Origin: an uncultured Lachnospiraceae bacterium
Lineage (GTDB): Bacteria > Bacillota > Clostridia > Lachnospirales > Lachnospiraceae
Assembly (NCBI GenBank): GCA_947627645.1
Contig: CANQWV010000005.1
Span: 1 to 45,413, forward strand
Direction of reading: 5' to 3'
Length of the DNA stretch: 45,413 bases
Under the pieces are notes generated by a model, which searched no databases, had not been told where the DNA came from, and saw nothing but the letters and a program-made list of their open reading frames with translations. Shown in pieces: positions 15,771 to 24,712 of this stretch; within the stretch, counting starts at the first letter, position 1; every line of letters begins with the position of its first letter. The position numbers and the translations under genes were made by a program.

Positions 15771-17117
15771 ATGGGCAAATATTTTGGTACGGATGGTTTT
15801 CGCGGAGAGGCGAACAAGAATCTGACGGTGGAGCACGCATTCAAGGTGGGGCGCTACCTGGGCTGGTATTACGGGCAGGATTACAAGGCGCGCATCGTGA
15901 TCGGCAAGGACACGCGCCGTTCCAGCTATATGTTTGAGTACGCGCTGGCGGCCGGACTGACAGCTTCGGGCGCGGATGCGTTCCTGCTGCACGTGACGAC
16001 GACGCCGAGCGTTTCGTACGTGGTGCGGACGGAAGATTTCGACTGCGGGATTATGATCTCCGCGAGCCATAATCCCTACTACGACAACGGTCTGAAGATC
16101 ATCAGCGGCAGCGGCAAGAAGATCGAGGCGGAGATCGAGGAGCGGATCGAGGCGTACATCGATGGGAAGATCGGCGAGCTTCCGCTGGCGACCGGGGAGA
16201 ACATCGGCCGCACGGTGGACTACATCGCGGGCCGGAACCGCTACATCGGGCATCTGATCTCGCTGGCGACGCGTTCGTTCAAGGATACGAAGGTGGGTCT
16301 GGACTGCGCGAACGGCAGTTCCTCTGCGATCGCGAAGAGTGTGTTCGACGCGCTCGGCGCGAAGACCTATGTGATCCACAACGAACCGGACGGCACGAAC
16401 ATCAACAAAAACTGTGGTTCAACGCACATCGAGGAGCTGCGGAAATTCGTGCTGGAGAAGGGGCTGGACGTCGGCTTTGCGTACGATGGAGACGCGGACC
16501 GCTGCATCGCGGTGGACGAGAACGGGCGCATCATCGACGGCGACCTGATCCTGTATATCTGCGGCAAATATCTGAACGAAGAGCATAAGCTTGCGAACAA
16601 CACGGTCGTGACGACGGTCATGTCCAACCTTGGACTTTACAAGGCGTTTGACAAGATTGGGATTAATTACGTGAAGACGGCGGTCGGCGACAAGTATGTC
16701 TACGCGAATATGGTAGAGAACGGGCACTGCCTTGGCGGCGAGCAGTCCGGACACATCATTTTCTCACAGTTCGCGACGACGGGCGACGGCATCCTGACCT
16801 CGCTGAAGGTCATGGAGGTCATGATGGAGAAGAAGATGAGTCTGGCCGCGCTGGCGTCCGAGGTGCGGATCTATCCGCAGCTTCTGAAAAACGTCCGCGT
16901 AGCCGACAAGCAGGCCGTGAGAGAGAATGCAGCCGTGCAGGCAGCGGTGGACGCGGTGAGTGAAGCGCTCGGGGAGGACGGAAGACTCCTTGTGCGCGAG
17001 AGCGGCACGGAGCCGGTGATCCGCGTCATGGTGGAGGCTGAGACCGACGAGCTCTGCGAGAAGTATGTGGACGGCGTGATCACCGTGATCCGGGAGCAGA
17101 GCCTGACGCAGGAGTGA
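15771..17117 (+). CDS. glmM: phosphoglucosamine mutase
   Basis: A 448-residue protein from ATG 15771, 9 nt after GGAG; ATG 15765 is in frame but too close to it. The start MGKYFGTDGFRGEAN is characteristic of GlmM. The catalytic phosphoserine is S99 in ISASHNPYYDNG. The Mg-binding loop is AYDGDADRC, and the C-terminal phosphate-binding loop is RESGTEPVIRVMVE. It converts glucosamine-6-phosphate to glucosamine-1-phosphate for UDP-GlcNAc and so for peptidoglycan. It is needed in the cytoplasm for wall synthesis and is activated by phosphorylation of the serine. Length and motifs are complete. Confidence 0.95.
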   Translation: MGKYFGTDGFRGEANKNLTVEHAFKVGRYLGWYYGQDYKARIVIGKDTRRSSYMFEYALAAGLTASGADAFLLHVTTTPSVSYVVRTEDFDCGIMISASHNPYYDNGLKIISGSGKKIEAEIEERIEAYIDGKIGELPLATGENIGRTVDYIAGRNRYIGHLISLATRSFKDTKVGLDCANGSSSAIAKSVFDALGAKTYVIHNEPDGTNINKNCGSTHIEELRKFVLEKGLDVGFAYDGDADRCIAVDENGRIIDGDLILYICGKYLNEEHKLANNTVVTTVMSNLGLYKAFDKIGINYVKTAVGDKYVYANMVENGHCLGGEQSGHIIFSQFATTGDGILTSLKVMEVMMEKKMSLAALASEVRIYPQLLKNVRVADKQAVRENAAVQAAVDAVSEALGEDGRLLVRESGTEPVIRVMVEAETDELCEKYVDGVITVIREQSLTQE

Positions 17118-17269
17118 AGACGAAACCGAGAAAGACAAGATATGCTCCGACATTGATGAAAATAATTAGTGCCGGATAGTGATGATGACTGCTGTAGGGA
17201 AAAATATGCGCGGCGGGAACAGTTCGGAGAAACAGGAAGAGTAAAGAAAATGGGAGGGACGATGCTCAC

Positions 17270-18994
17270 ATGGAGCACAAATGGAAACGCCTGATCGCGT
17301 ATTACAGGCCATATCTGAAGCTGTTTTTCAGCGATATGTTTTTTGCCATCCTGGGCGCGGGCGTAACGCTCGGGATCCCGCTGATCGTGCGCTATGTGAC
17401 GACGAGTGTGGTCCTGCTCCCAGGCGATGAGGCGATGCGCATCATCCTGCGGCTCGGCGTGCTGATGGTGGCGCTGGTGGCGCTGGAGTGCTTCTGCAAT
17501 TTTTATATCGCGTATTTCGGGCATATCATGGGCGCGAAGATCGAGCACGATATGCGCAACGAGATCTTCGGGCATTATCAGAAGCTGTCCTTTGCCTTTT
17601 ATGACAACCAGAAGGTCGGGCAGCTCCTGTCGCGCATCACCTCGGATCTGTTTGACATCAGTGAGCTTCTGCACCACGGCCCTGAGGATGTGGTGATCTC
17701 GCTGATCAAGTTTATCGGGTCGTTTCTGATCCTGCTGCAGATCAACACGACGCTGACGCTCGTGGCGTTCGCATTTCTGCCGGTGATCGTGCTTTACGCG
17801 GCTTATTTCAACCGCAAGATGAAGCGGGCGTTCAAGCAGAACCGCGCGCGGATCGCGGACATCAACAGCCAGATCGAGGACAGCCTGTCCGGCGTGCGCG
17901 CCGTCAAGTCGTTCGGCAACGAGGCGGTGGAGATGGCGAAATTCCGCGAGGGCAACGAGCGCTTTGTCGAGTCGAAACGCCGCAGCTACTGGTATATGGG
18001 CTGGTACAATTCCGGTCTGGGCGCGCTGACGACGCTCGTGACGATCGTGGTGCTGATCGTCGGAGCCGCGCTGATGACGGGCGGACGCATGGAGGTCGCG
18101 GATCTCGTGACATTCCTGCTCTACATTAACAACTTCACCGAGCCGATCCGGAAGCTGATCAACTTCACGGAGCAGTTCCAGAATGGCTACACAGGCTACG
18201 AGCGCTTCCTGGAGATTCTGGCGATCGCGCCGGACATCACGGACGCCCCGGATGCGGTCAGCATTTCGAACGCGAAGGGAGATATCCGCTTCGACAACGT
18301 CTCGTTCAAATATGAGGACAATCTGGACACGGTGCTCAGCCACATCGACCTGCACGTGAAGCCAGGCGATTATCTGGCGATCGTCGGCTCGTCGGGTGGC
18401 GGCAAGACAACGTTGTGCAGCCTGATTCCGCGATTCTACGACGTGGACGCCGGGCGGATCCTTCTGGACGGCACGGACATCCGCAAGATCAGGCTGGCAG
18501 ACCTGCGCAGGCAGATCGGCATTGTGCAGCAGGACGTTTACCTGTTTGCGGAGAACGTCATGGAGAACATCCGCTACGGCAGGCCGGACGCCACGGACGA
18601 GGAGGTTGTCGCGGCGGCGAAGCTCGCGAATGCGCACGAGTTCATCGAGCAGCTTCCGGACGGCTACCTGACCGATATCGGACAGCGCGGCGTGAAGCTC
18701 TCCGGCGGGCAGAAGCAGCGGCTCTCGATCGCGCGCGTGTTCCTCAAGAATCCGCCGATCCTGATCTTCGACGAGGCGACCTCGGCGCTCGACAACGAGA
18801 GCGAAAAGATCGTGCAGCAGTCGATGGAGGCGCTCGCGCACGGCAGGACGACCTTCGTGATCGCGCACCGGCTCTCGACGATCCGCAACGCGCAGAAGAT
18901 CCTCGTGCTCACGCACAAGGGCATCGAGGAGCAGGGCACGCATGAGGAGCTGCTCGCGAAAGATGGGATTTACGCGAAATTATATCGCGGATGA
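17270..18994 (+). CDS. ABC exporter, fused membrane and ATPase domains
   Basis: A 574-residue half-transporter. Residues ~15-310 hold six membrane helices of the type I exporter fold (LGAGVTLGIPLIVRYVT, LVALECFCNFYIAYFGHIM and others). The ATPase domain has Walker A GSSGGGKT at 373-380, Q-loop IVQQDVYLF, signature LSGGQ at 477-481, Walker B ILIFDEATSALD with D501-E502, and the H-loop IAHRLST. It should work as a homodimer or with a partner; multidrug or lipid export is typical of this family, and the substrate is unknown. GGGAGG lies 12 nt before the start, slightly far. The 150-nt gap before it holds no clear promoter. Confidence 0.92.
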   Translation: MEHKWKRLIAYYRPYLKLFFSDMFFAILGAGVTLGIPLIVRYVTTSVVLLPGDEAMRIILRLGVLMVALVALECFCNFYIAYFGHIMGAKIEHDMRNEIFGHYQKLSFAFYDNQKVGQLLSRITSDLFDISELLHHGPEDVVISLIKFIGSFLILLQINTTLTLVAFAFLPVIVLYAAYFNRKMKRAFKQNRARIADINSQIEDSLSGVRAVKSFGNEAVEMAKFREGNERFVESKRRSYWYMGWYNSGLGALTTLVTIVVLIVGAALMTGGRMEVADLVTFLLYINNFTEPIRKLINFTEQFQNGYTGYERFLEILAIAPDITDAPDAVSISNAKGDIRFDNVSFKYEDNLDTVLSHIDLHVKPGDYLAIVGSSGGGKTTLCSLIPRFYDVDAGRILLDGTDIRKIRLADLRRQIGIVQQDVYLFAENVMENIRYGRPDATDEEVVAAAKLANAHEFIEQLPDGYLTDIGQRGVKLSGGQKQRLSIARVFLKNPPILIFDEATSALDNESEKIVQQSMEALAHGRTTFVIAHRLSTIRNAQKILVLTHKGIEEQGTHEELLAKDGIYAKLYRG

Positions 18995-19033
18995 ACAAAA
19001 TATAAATATAGAAATCAGACAGGAGTAACTTGC

Positions 19034-20092
19034 ATGAGAGAGTGGGAAAACAACATCCGGAAGGTGACACCGTACACGCCGGGGGAACAGCCGAAACAGC
19101 AAAACGTGATCAAGCTGAACACGAACGAGAATCCATATCCGCCGTCCCCGCTGGTGCTGGACGCGCTGCGGCAGATGACGACGGAGACGATGCGAAAGTA
19201 CCCGGATCCGACGGCCTGGGAGCTGGTCAGCGCGATTGCAGAGGAATATCAGATGCGTCCGGAGCAGGTGTTCGTGGGCGTCGGCTCGGACGATGTGCTG
19301 GCGATGTGTTTTCTCACCTTTTTCAATTCGCGGAAGCCGATCCTGTTTCCGGATATCACCTATTCGTTTTATGACGTGTGGGCGGCTCTCTTCCGGATTC
19401 CTTACGAGTGTCCGCCGCTGAATGAGAACTTTGAGATCGTGAAGGAAGACTATTATAAGGAAAACGGCGGCGTGGTCTTTCCGAATCCGAACGCGCCGAC
19501 CGGAGTGCAGATGCCGCTTGACGACATTGAGGATATTCTGCAGCACAATCAGGACGTTATCGTCATTGTGGATGAGGCTTACATTGATTTTGGCGGACTC
19601 TCTGCGCGCGGGCTGCTGAAAAAGTATGAGAATCTGCTGGTCGTGCAGACCTTTTCGAAGTCGCGCTGCATGGCGGGAATGCGTATCGGCTACGCGTTCG
19701 GCAGCGAGGAGCTGATCCGTCATCTGAACGATGTCAAATATTCGTTCAATTCCTATACGATGAATGAGGCGGCAATCCGCCTTGGCGCGGCGGCGGTTCG
19801 CGACAGTATGTATCTGATGGAGACCCGCCACAAGATCGTCGAGACGCGGGAGCGTGCGAAGAAGGAGCTGGCGCAGCTTGGCTTCTCCTTCACGGATTCG
19901 CTGGCAAACTTTCTCTTTGTGACACACGAGACCTGCCCGGCGCGGGAGCTTTTCGAGGCGCTCAAGGCAGAGGGGATCTACGTGCGGTATTTCGATAAGC
20001 CTCGGATCGACAACTATCTGCGCATCACGATCGGTACAGATGAGGAGATGGATGCGCTGTACAGCTTTTTGCGTAGATACCTTCGCGTTTAG
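19034..20092 (+). CDS. hisC: histidinol-phosphate aminotransferase
   Basis: A 352-residue fold-type I PLP aminotransferase with AGGAG 9 nt before ATG 19034. HisC-type motifs include KLNTNENPYPPSP at the N-terminus, FPNPNAPTG, VDEAYIDFGG, and the PLP lysine K209 in TFSKSRCMAGMRIGYAFG. The C-terminal IRITIG-like stretch (YLRITIGTDEEM) is also typical. It catalyses imidazole-acetol phosphate plus glutamate to histidinol phosphate; some clostridial members also serve aromatic amino acids. No other his genes are nearby. A methyltransferase gene follows after 43 nt. Confidence 0.9.
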   Translation: MREWENNIRKVTPYTPGEQPKQQNVIKLNTNENPYPPSPLVLDALRQMTTETMRKYPDPTAWELVSAIAEEYQMRPEQVFVGVGSDDVLAMCFLTFFNSRKPILFPDITYSFYDVWAALFRIPYECPPLNENFEIVKEDYYKENGGVVFPNPNAPTGVQMPLDDIEDILQHNQDVIVIVDEAYIDFGGLSARGLLKKYENLLVVQTFSKSRCMAGMRIGYAFGSEELIRHLNDVKYSFNSYTMNEAAIRLGAAAVRDSMYLMETRHKIVETRERAKKELAQLGFSFTDSLANFLFVTHETCPARELFEALKAEGIYVRYFDKPRIDNYLRITIGTDEEMDALYSFLRRYLRV

Positions 20093-20135
20093 CAATGCAC
20101 ATTGCTGCTGCATTAAACATGATGGGAGAGAAAAG

Positions 20136-20894
20136 ATGGCTTCTTACGAGAGCTTCGCGCAGGTGTATGATACTTTCATGGACAACATTCCGTACGACGA
20201 GTGGTGCGCGTATCTGCACGGCCTGCTGACGCAGTACGGCGTAGCAGACGGCCTTGTGCTGGAGCTTGGCTGCGGAACCGGCGAGATGACGGAGCGTCTG
20301 GCTGCGCTGGGCTATGATATGATTGGCGTGGACAATTCGGCGGAGATGCTGGAGGTCGCGCAGGAGAAAAAGGATACTTCTGGGCATGATATTCTGTATT
20401 TGCTCCAGGATATGCGCGAATTTGAACTGTACGGGACAGTACGCGCGGTCGTGAGCGTCTGCGACTCGATCAATTACGTGACGGATGCGGAGGAACTTGT
20501 CAAGGTGTTTTCGCTCGTCAACAACTATCTCGATCCGGGCGGCGTGTTTCTGTTTGATCTGAACACAGTCGGCAAATATCGGGAACTCGGGGAGTCGGTG
20601 ATTGCGGAGAACCGCGACGAGGGCAGCTTCATCTGGGAGAACTGGTACGACGAGGAGACGCGCATCAATGAGTATGATCTCACGCTGTTTCTCCGGCAGG
20701 AGAGCGGCCTGTATGAGAAGTACGAAGAGACGCACTATCAGCGGGCTTATGAGATCGGGGAGATTGAAGACGCGCTTGCGCGCGCCGGGCTGAAGCTGGA
20801 GGCGGTGTTCGACGCGTTCACCCAGGATGCGCCGCGCCCGGACAGCGAGCGGGTGTATTTCGTCGCACGGGAATGCGGGAAGCAGATACAATAG
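20136..20894 (+). CDS. class I SAM-dependent methyltransferase
   Basis: A 252-residue protein from ATG 20136, which follows GGGAGAG; an upstream in-frame ATG inside hisC is rejected for lack of a ribosome site. Motif I is LELGCGTGEMTERL (about residues 42-55). Motif II-like GVDNSAEMLEVA and LLQDMREFEL follow, and then YVTDAEELVKVFSLVNNYLDPGGVFLFDLN. This is the SAM-binding Rossmann core of the Methyltransf_25 type. The substrate cannot be assigned. A strong terminator sits about 55 nt downstream, closing this transcription unit. Confidence 0.88.
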   Translation: MASYESFAQVYDTFMDNIPYDEWCAYLHGLLTQYGVADGLVLELGCGTGEMTERLAALGYDMIGVDNSAEMLEVAQEKKDTSGHDILYLLQDMREFELYGTVRAVVSVCDSINYVTDAEELVKVFSLVNNYLDPGGVFLFDLNTVGKYRELGESVIAENRDEGSFIWENWYDEETRINEYDLTLFLRQESGLYEKYEETHYQRAYEIGEIEDALARAGLKLEAVFDAFTQDAPRPDSERVYFVARECGKQIQ

Positions 20895-20948
20895 CAAAGA
20901 ACAATGTAGTCTGTAAAAGCTTACGTTGAAAATAGAATACCATAGCAG

Positions 20949-20987
20949 GCACACAAAGACGACATGGTCGGAATTGTGTGCTTTTTT
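20949..20987 (+). terminator. rho-independent terminator
   Basis: GCACACAA (20949-20956) pairs with TTGTGTGC (20974-20981), with inner CGAC/GTCG pairing, and is followed by six T residues (20982-20987). It ends the hisC-methyltransferase unit and separates it from the A+T-rich island. Confidence 0.88.
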
Positions 20988-21047
20988 ATATGAAAATAGA
21001 AAAGATGAAAGAAAATGTTATAAAAAGCAACAAATATGGGAAAGTTA

Positions 21048-21076
21048 TTGACTGTAATGGAGAAAGATGATAAGAT
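21048..21076 (+). promoter_or_regulatory. promoter of the ATPase/Toprim island
   Basis: TTGACT (21048-21053) and TAAGAT (21071-21076) are 17 nt apart. Transcription would start only about 12 nt before ATG 21095, leaving a short leader with GGAGGTGA. Confidence 0.65.
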
Positions 21077-21094
21077 AAAGCTGGAGGTGAACTC

Positions 21095-22447
21095 ATGTTT
21101 ACGTATATAAAATTAAAAAATTTTATGTCTTTTAAAGATGTAGTATTCGATTTCAGAAACGGGAGCAAAGGAGCCAAAAGGTTTGTTTCCATATATGGAG
21201 AAAATGGAAGTGGAAAATCTAATTTTGTGAGCAGCATAGATTTGTTAATAGAAAGCATTAATACTAGAAAGCAGAATTTTTTTTACATGGTAGAATTCTT
21301 GAATTCTGTTAGAAAAGTATCCGAAGAAAATCTGCCGGACATAATTCCTCAAATAGGTTGGGATTTTGCCAGACTGGGCAATACTTGCAGGATGATAGAG
21401 TGTGAGGAGGAAACCTGTGCTGAATATGGCTTTCGAATAGGTGAATATGAAGGATATTATAATTTAAAATTCGCAGAGAATCTTTCATATGAAAAATTAT
21501 ATTATTTTACAGGGAAGCAGCGCGGAACGCTTTTTGAAATAAAAAATGAAAACAGTAAGATAGTTTCAATGTTTTCCGGCAAGCTGTTTGCAAATAGAAA
21601 GATAGAAGAGGAGGTTAGGAACGAAATTGAGAAATATTGGGGGAAGCATACTTTTCTGAGTATTCTGAATGCGGAGAAAGAGTGGAAAAATGAACAGTAT
21701 ATAAAGGATAATTACAATCCTTACACATTTGATCTTATATGTATGTTGGAGGAAATGAAAATATATTATCAAAAAGTATTGAATTCTGGTAGATTGCCTG
21801 AGGAAGGAAAACCGCAAAATATATTGCGCAATATGGACACGGGAAAAATAAAGGCTGCGAATGAATTTATTCTGGATCGTTCCGAACGAATACTGAAGGA
21901 TTTTTTTACTCAGGCATATGCAGACATCAAAGATGTTTTCTATGAGAAGGAATATAAAGAGAACGAAATATACTATAATCTGTATGTAAAAAAAATGATA
22001 GGAGGAAAGCTTCGCACAATAGATTTTAAAAGGGAGTCGGCAGGTACACAGCATGTACTTGACATCATTCGCTCTTTATTGGGAGTTTTTTGCGGAGTGA
22101 CGGTGGTCTATGATGAAATTGACAATGGGATTCACGATTTGCTCCTGAAAAATATTCTGGAATCAATGGTAGATGATATTTCAGGTCAATTGATCATCAC
22201 AACGCATAATTCGTATTTACTGGAAAGCATTGATATCAAGTCCGTTTACCTGATTACTGTCGATTATCAGGGCAATAAAGAGGTGAAATGCTTGGATCGG
22301 TATCCTAGAATTCAGGGAACAAACAATCCCAGAATCATGTATCTAAAAGGACTATTTGGAGGTGTTCCAATCGTTGATTCTCTCGATTATGGATTGATTT
22401 TAAATGAACTGCAGGAGTCTGGATCGAATATTGAAGGAGGCGAATAA
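21095..22447 (+). CDS. AAA/ABC-type ATPase of a probable defence pair
   Basis: A 450-residue protein with MFTYIKLKNFMSFKD at the start, the strand typical of AAA_15/RecF/OLD-like ATPases. Walker A is GENGSGKS at 35-42. A signature-like KRESAGTQHVLDI stretch lies near residue 315. Walker B is VVYDEIDNGIHD with D340-E341, followed by LIITTHNSYLLES, the conserved His-containing switch. Such ATPases pair with Toprim nucleases in OLD, Gabija, PARIS and AbiL/RloAB-like anti-phage systems, where they sense infection and control the partner. The DNA is visibly A+T-rich compared with both flanks, with many ATA and AAA codons, a sign of horizontal transfer. The partner gene starts 3 nt after the stop. 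Confidence 0.85.
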   Translation: MFTYIKLKNFMSFKDVVFDFRNGSKGAKRFVSIYGENGSGKSNFVSSIDLLIESINTRKQNFFYMVEFLNSVRKVSEENLPDIIPQIGWDFARLGNTCRMIECEEETCAEYGFRIGEYEGYYNLKFAENLSYEKLYYFTGKQRGTLFEIKNENSKIVSMFSGKLFANRKIEEEVRNEIEKYWGKHTFLSILNAEKEWKNEQYIKDNYNPYTFDLICMLEEMKIYYQKVLNSGRLPEEGKPQNILRNMDTGKIKAANEFILDRSERILKDFFTQAYADIKDVFYEKEYKENEIYYNLYVKKMIGGKLRTIDFKRESAGTQHVLDIIRSLLGVFCGVTVVYDEIDNGIHDLLLKNILESMVDDISGQLIITTHNSYLLESIDIKSVYLITVDYQGNKEVKCLDRYPRIQGTNNPRIMYLKGLFGGVPIVDSLDYGLILNELQESGSNIEGGE

Positions 22448-22449
22448 TA

Positions 22450-23073
22450 TTGCCACTTCATACCTTGGAATATACAAAATGCGCAGTCATTGTGCATGGC
22501 AGATCAGAATTTCATCTGGTCAGATTTCTGTACACAAACCTTCATCTTCCGGTTAAGATTATATCAAGGAATAAGGGCAGAGAGAGCATTCAGATAAACG
22601 GACTAAAGGATTTGCTTAGCAAAAGGGACTTTATGTCGTTGAATAAATTTGCAAACGAATACACGGTAGAGTATGATAAAAAAACAAAGAAATTAAAAAA
22701 TTTTAAGCTTTTTATTATTATGGATACGGATGACTGCAGCGAGGATGTGAAAGAAAAATACATATCCGGAGAGCTGTTTAAGGGTCATCCGCTGGCAGAA
22801 TACATTTTGCCAATTTACAATATAGAGAATCTGGAAGATGTAATGATAAAAGCGGGTATTATGACAACGCGTATAGCAGATTCGAAAAAAGGAACATATT
22901 ACAGTAAAATATTTCCTGTTAACACGGAACCGGTCAGTGCTGATACGATTAAACAGATACGGACGTTTGCGGCTAAGATTAGGTATGTAAAGCAGACAAA
23001 TATGCTGGAATTCATAGAGTACTGCTTCAAGCAGCTTCCGGAGATAGAGCTATGGGAAAAAGATATGGTTTAG
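22450..23073 (+). CDS. Toprim-like protein, partner of the upstream ATPase
   Basis: A 207-residue protein starting with TTG 22450 after AAGGAGG; no ATG is available near this position. CAVIVHGRSE (residues 11-20) and FIIMDTDDC (88-96; D92, D94) match the two acidic clusters of a Toprim fold, as in the nuclease subunits of OLD/PARIS-like systems. The residue before Gly in the first motif is His instead of the usual Glu, while E20 is kept, so the metal site may differ from classical Toprim enzymes. The middle ENLEDVMIKAGI and C-terminal helices are of unknown role. It is co-transcribed with the ATPase and equally A+T-rich. It may be a nuclease or a toxin released by the ATPase, but the exact family is not certain. 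Confidence 0.75.
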   Translation: MPLHTLEYTKCAVIVHGRSEFHLVRFLYTNLHLPVKIISRNKGRESIQINGLKDLLSKRDFMSLNKFANEYTVEYDKKTKKLKNFKLFIIMDTDDCSEDVKEKYISGELFKGHPLAEYILPIYNIENLEDVMIKAGIMTTRIADSKKGTYYSKIFPVNTEPVSADTIKQIRTFAAKIRYVKQTNMLEFIEYCFKQLPEIELWEKDMV

Positions 23074-23114
23074 ATGAGAAGATGTTGGCCGATTTGCTCG
23101 ATAAAGCGAGGTGA
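23052..23114 (+). CDS. possible 20-residue leader peptide or gene remnant
   Basis: An ATG at 23052, preceded by GGAG, opens a frame reading MGKRYGLDEKMLADLLDKAR. It overlaps the end of the Toprim gene and stops at 23112-23114, 5 nt before the polymerase start. It could couple translation to the polymerase gene or be the tail of an older gene cut by insertion of the island. The evidence is limited to the ribosome site and position. Confidence 0.25.
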   Translation: MGKRYGLDEKMLADLLDKAR

Positions 23115-23119
23115 CTGTG

Positions 23120-24652
23120 ATGAGCGAACGCACCTATGTTGCGATTGATCTGAAATCATTCTACGCGTCGGTGGAGTGCAACGAACGGGGACTGAACCCG
23201 CTCACGACGAATCTGGTCGTGGCGGATGAGAGCCGGACGGAGAAGACAATCTGTCTGGCGGTGTCGCCATCGCTGAAGGCGTACGGGATTTCCGGGCGTG
23301 CGCGGCTGTTCGAGGTGGTTGAGCGGGTGCGCGAGATCAACACGCAGAGGCTACAGGCGCTGCGGAGGCTCGGAAAGAAGGAGTTCTCCGGAAAATCGGC
23401 GAACGACGTGGAGCTGCGACAGAACCCGGAGCTCGCGCTCGACTACATCGTAGCGGTGCCGCGCATGGGGTTTTACGTGCAGTACAGCACGAAGATTTAT
23501 GATATCTATCTGAAATACATCGCACCGGAGGACATTCACGTCTACTCGATCGACGAGGTGATGATGGACGTGACGGACTACCTGAAGACCTACGGACTCA
23601 CGGCGCCCGAGCTGACGCGGAAGATGATTCGGGATGTGCTGGCGGAGACCGGGATCACAGCGACGGCGGGGATCGGGACGAACCTCTATCTGTGCAAGGT
23701 GGCGATGGACATTGTGGCGAAGCACGTTGAGGCGGACTTGGGCGGAGTGCGCATCGCTCAGCTGGATGAGAGGTCCTATCGCAAGGAACTATGGACACAT
23801 CGCCCGCTCACGGATTTCTGGCGCGTCGGCAGGGGCTATGCGCGGAAGCTGGAGGCGCACGGCCTGTACACGATGGGAGATATCGCGCGCTGTTCGCTCG
23901 GCGGGCCGACGGATTATTATAATGAAGATCTGCTCTACAAGCTGTTCGGGGTCAACGCGGAGCTTTTGATTGATCACGCCTGGGGCTGGGAACCGTGCCG
24001 GATCGCGGACATCAAGGCGTACCGTCCGGAGACGAACAGCGTGGGTTCCGGGCAGGTGCTCATGCGCCCTTACAGGTTTGACGAGGCGCGGCTGGTCACG
24101 CGAGAGATGACGGATCTGCTGGTGCTCGACCTCGTCGAGAAGAGGCTTGTGACGGATCAGATCGTCGTCACGATCGGCTATGACGTCGAGAATCTGGCAA
24201 ACCCGGAGATCCGGAAAAAATACAGGGGCGAGGTCACGACGAACCATTATGGCAGGCAGGTGCCAAAGCACGCGCACGGCACGACAAACCTGGGGCGGCT
24301 GACCTCGTCGACCAGGCTGATCACCGACGCGGTTATGGAATTGTACGACCGGATCGTAAATCCTGAGCTTCTGGTACGCAGGATCTATCTCACGGCGAAC
24401 CATGTAATCGATGAGAATTCAGTTTCGCAGGAGCCGGTGGCAGAGCAGCTTGATCTGTTTACGGATTATGAAGCGTTGGAAAGGCAGAGAAAGGCGGAGA
24501 AGGAAGCGCTTGAAAAGGAGCGCAGACTACAGGAAGCGGTGCTGGATATCAAGAAGAAATTTGGCAAGAACGCGGTGCTGAGGGGTATGAATTTTGAGGA
24601 AGGCGCGACTGCGCGGGCGCGCAACGAGCAGATCGGCGGGCACAAAGCTTGA
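23120..24652 (+). CDS. Y-family DNA polymerase (UmuC/ImpB-like)
   Basis: A 510-residue protein from ATG 23120, with GAGGTGA upstream. The N-terminal VAIDLKSFYASVEC carries the first catalytic Asp (D10), and VYSIDEVMMD carries D145-E146, the metal-binding pair of translesion polymerases. SLKAYGISGRARLFEV and ATAGIGTNLYLCKVAMD are typical Y-family finger and palm sequences. The C-terminal third includes a little-finger-like domain and a charged tail (YEALERQRKAEKEALEKERR). It copies damaged DNA. The YolD-like gene that usually accompanies this branch lies just downstream in convergent orientation. No LexA box was found near its start. Confidence 0.9.
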   Translation: MSERTYVAIDLKSFYASVECNERGLNPLTTNLVVADESRTEKTICLAVSPSLKAYGISGRARLFEVVERVREINTQRLQALRRLGKKEFSGKSANDVELRQNPELALDYIVAVPRMGFYVQYSTKIYDIYLKYIAPEDIHVYSIDEVMMDVTDYLKTYGLTAPELTRKMIRDVLAETGITATAGIGTNLYLCKVAMDIVAKHVEADLGGVRIAQLDERSYRKELWTHRPLTDFWRVGRGYARKLEAHGLYTMGDIARCSLGGPTDYYNEDLLYKLFGVNAELLIDHAWGWEPCRIADIKAYRPETNSVGSGQVLMRPYRFDEARLVTREMTDLLVLDLVEKRLVTDQIVVTIGYDVENLANPEIRKKYRGEVTTNHYGRQVPKHAHGTTNLGRLTSSTRLITDAVMELYDRIVNPELLVRRIYLTANHVIDENSVSQEPVAEQLDLFTDYEALERQRKAEKEALEKERRLQEAVLDIKKKFGKNAVLRGMNFEEGATARARNEQIGGHKA

Positions 24653-24687
24653 GAAAGCGTGCAATGTACAGATTGGCGGGCACACAG
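24619..24687 (+). repeat. imperfect 40-bp-offset duplication at the polymerase 3' end
   Basis: The stretch around 24619-24647 and that around 24659-24687 are alike; CAGATCGGCGGGCACAAAG and CAGATTGGCGGGCACACAG differ at two positions. The first copy encodes the last residues of the polymerase; the second lies after its stop codon. It looks like a small duplication of the gene end. Confidence 0.6.
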
Positions 24688-24712
24688 AGAACAGACTGGC
24701 GCACCAGAAGAC

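Noticed and set aside
16871-18943. A 690-codon open frame on the minus strand opposite glmM and the ABC exporter
   Set aside because: It is the antisense of two clearly functional genes; its product is Arg/His/Leu/Asp-rich with no domains, as expected from G+C-rich third positions.
20040-20135. An N-terminal extension of the methyltransferase into hisC
   Set aside because: The extension is Cys/His-rich out-of-frame hisC sequence; ATG 20136 has a good ribosome site and gives the normal family start.
23120-23140. A LexA box at the polymerase start
   Set aside because: CGAAC and GTT half-sites are present but with the wrong spacing for the Gram-positive LexA operator, and they lie inside the coding region.
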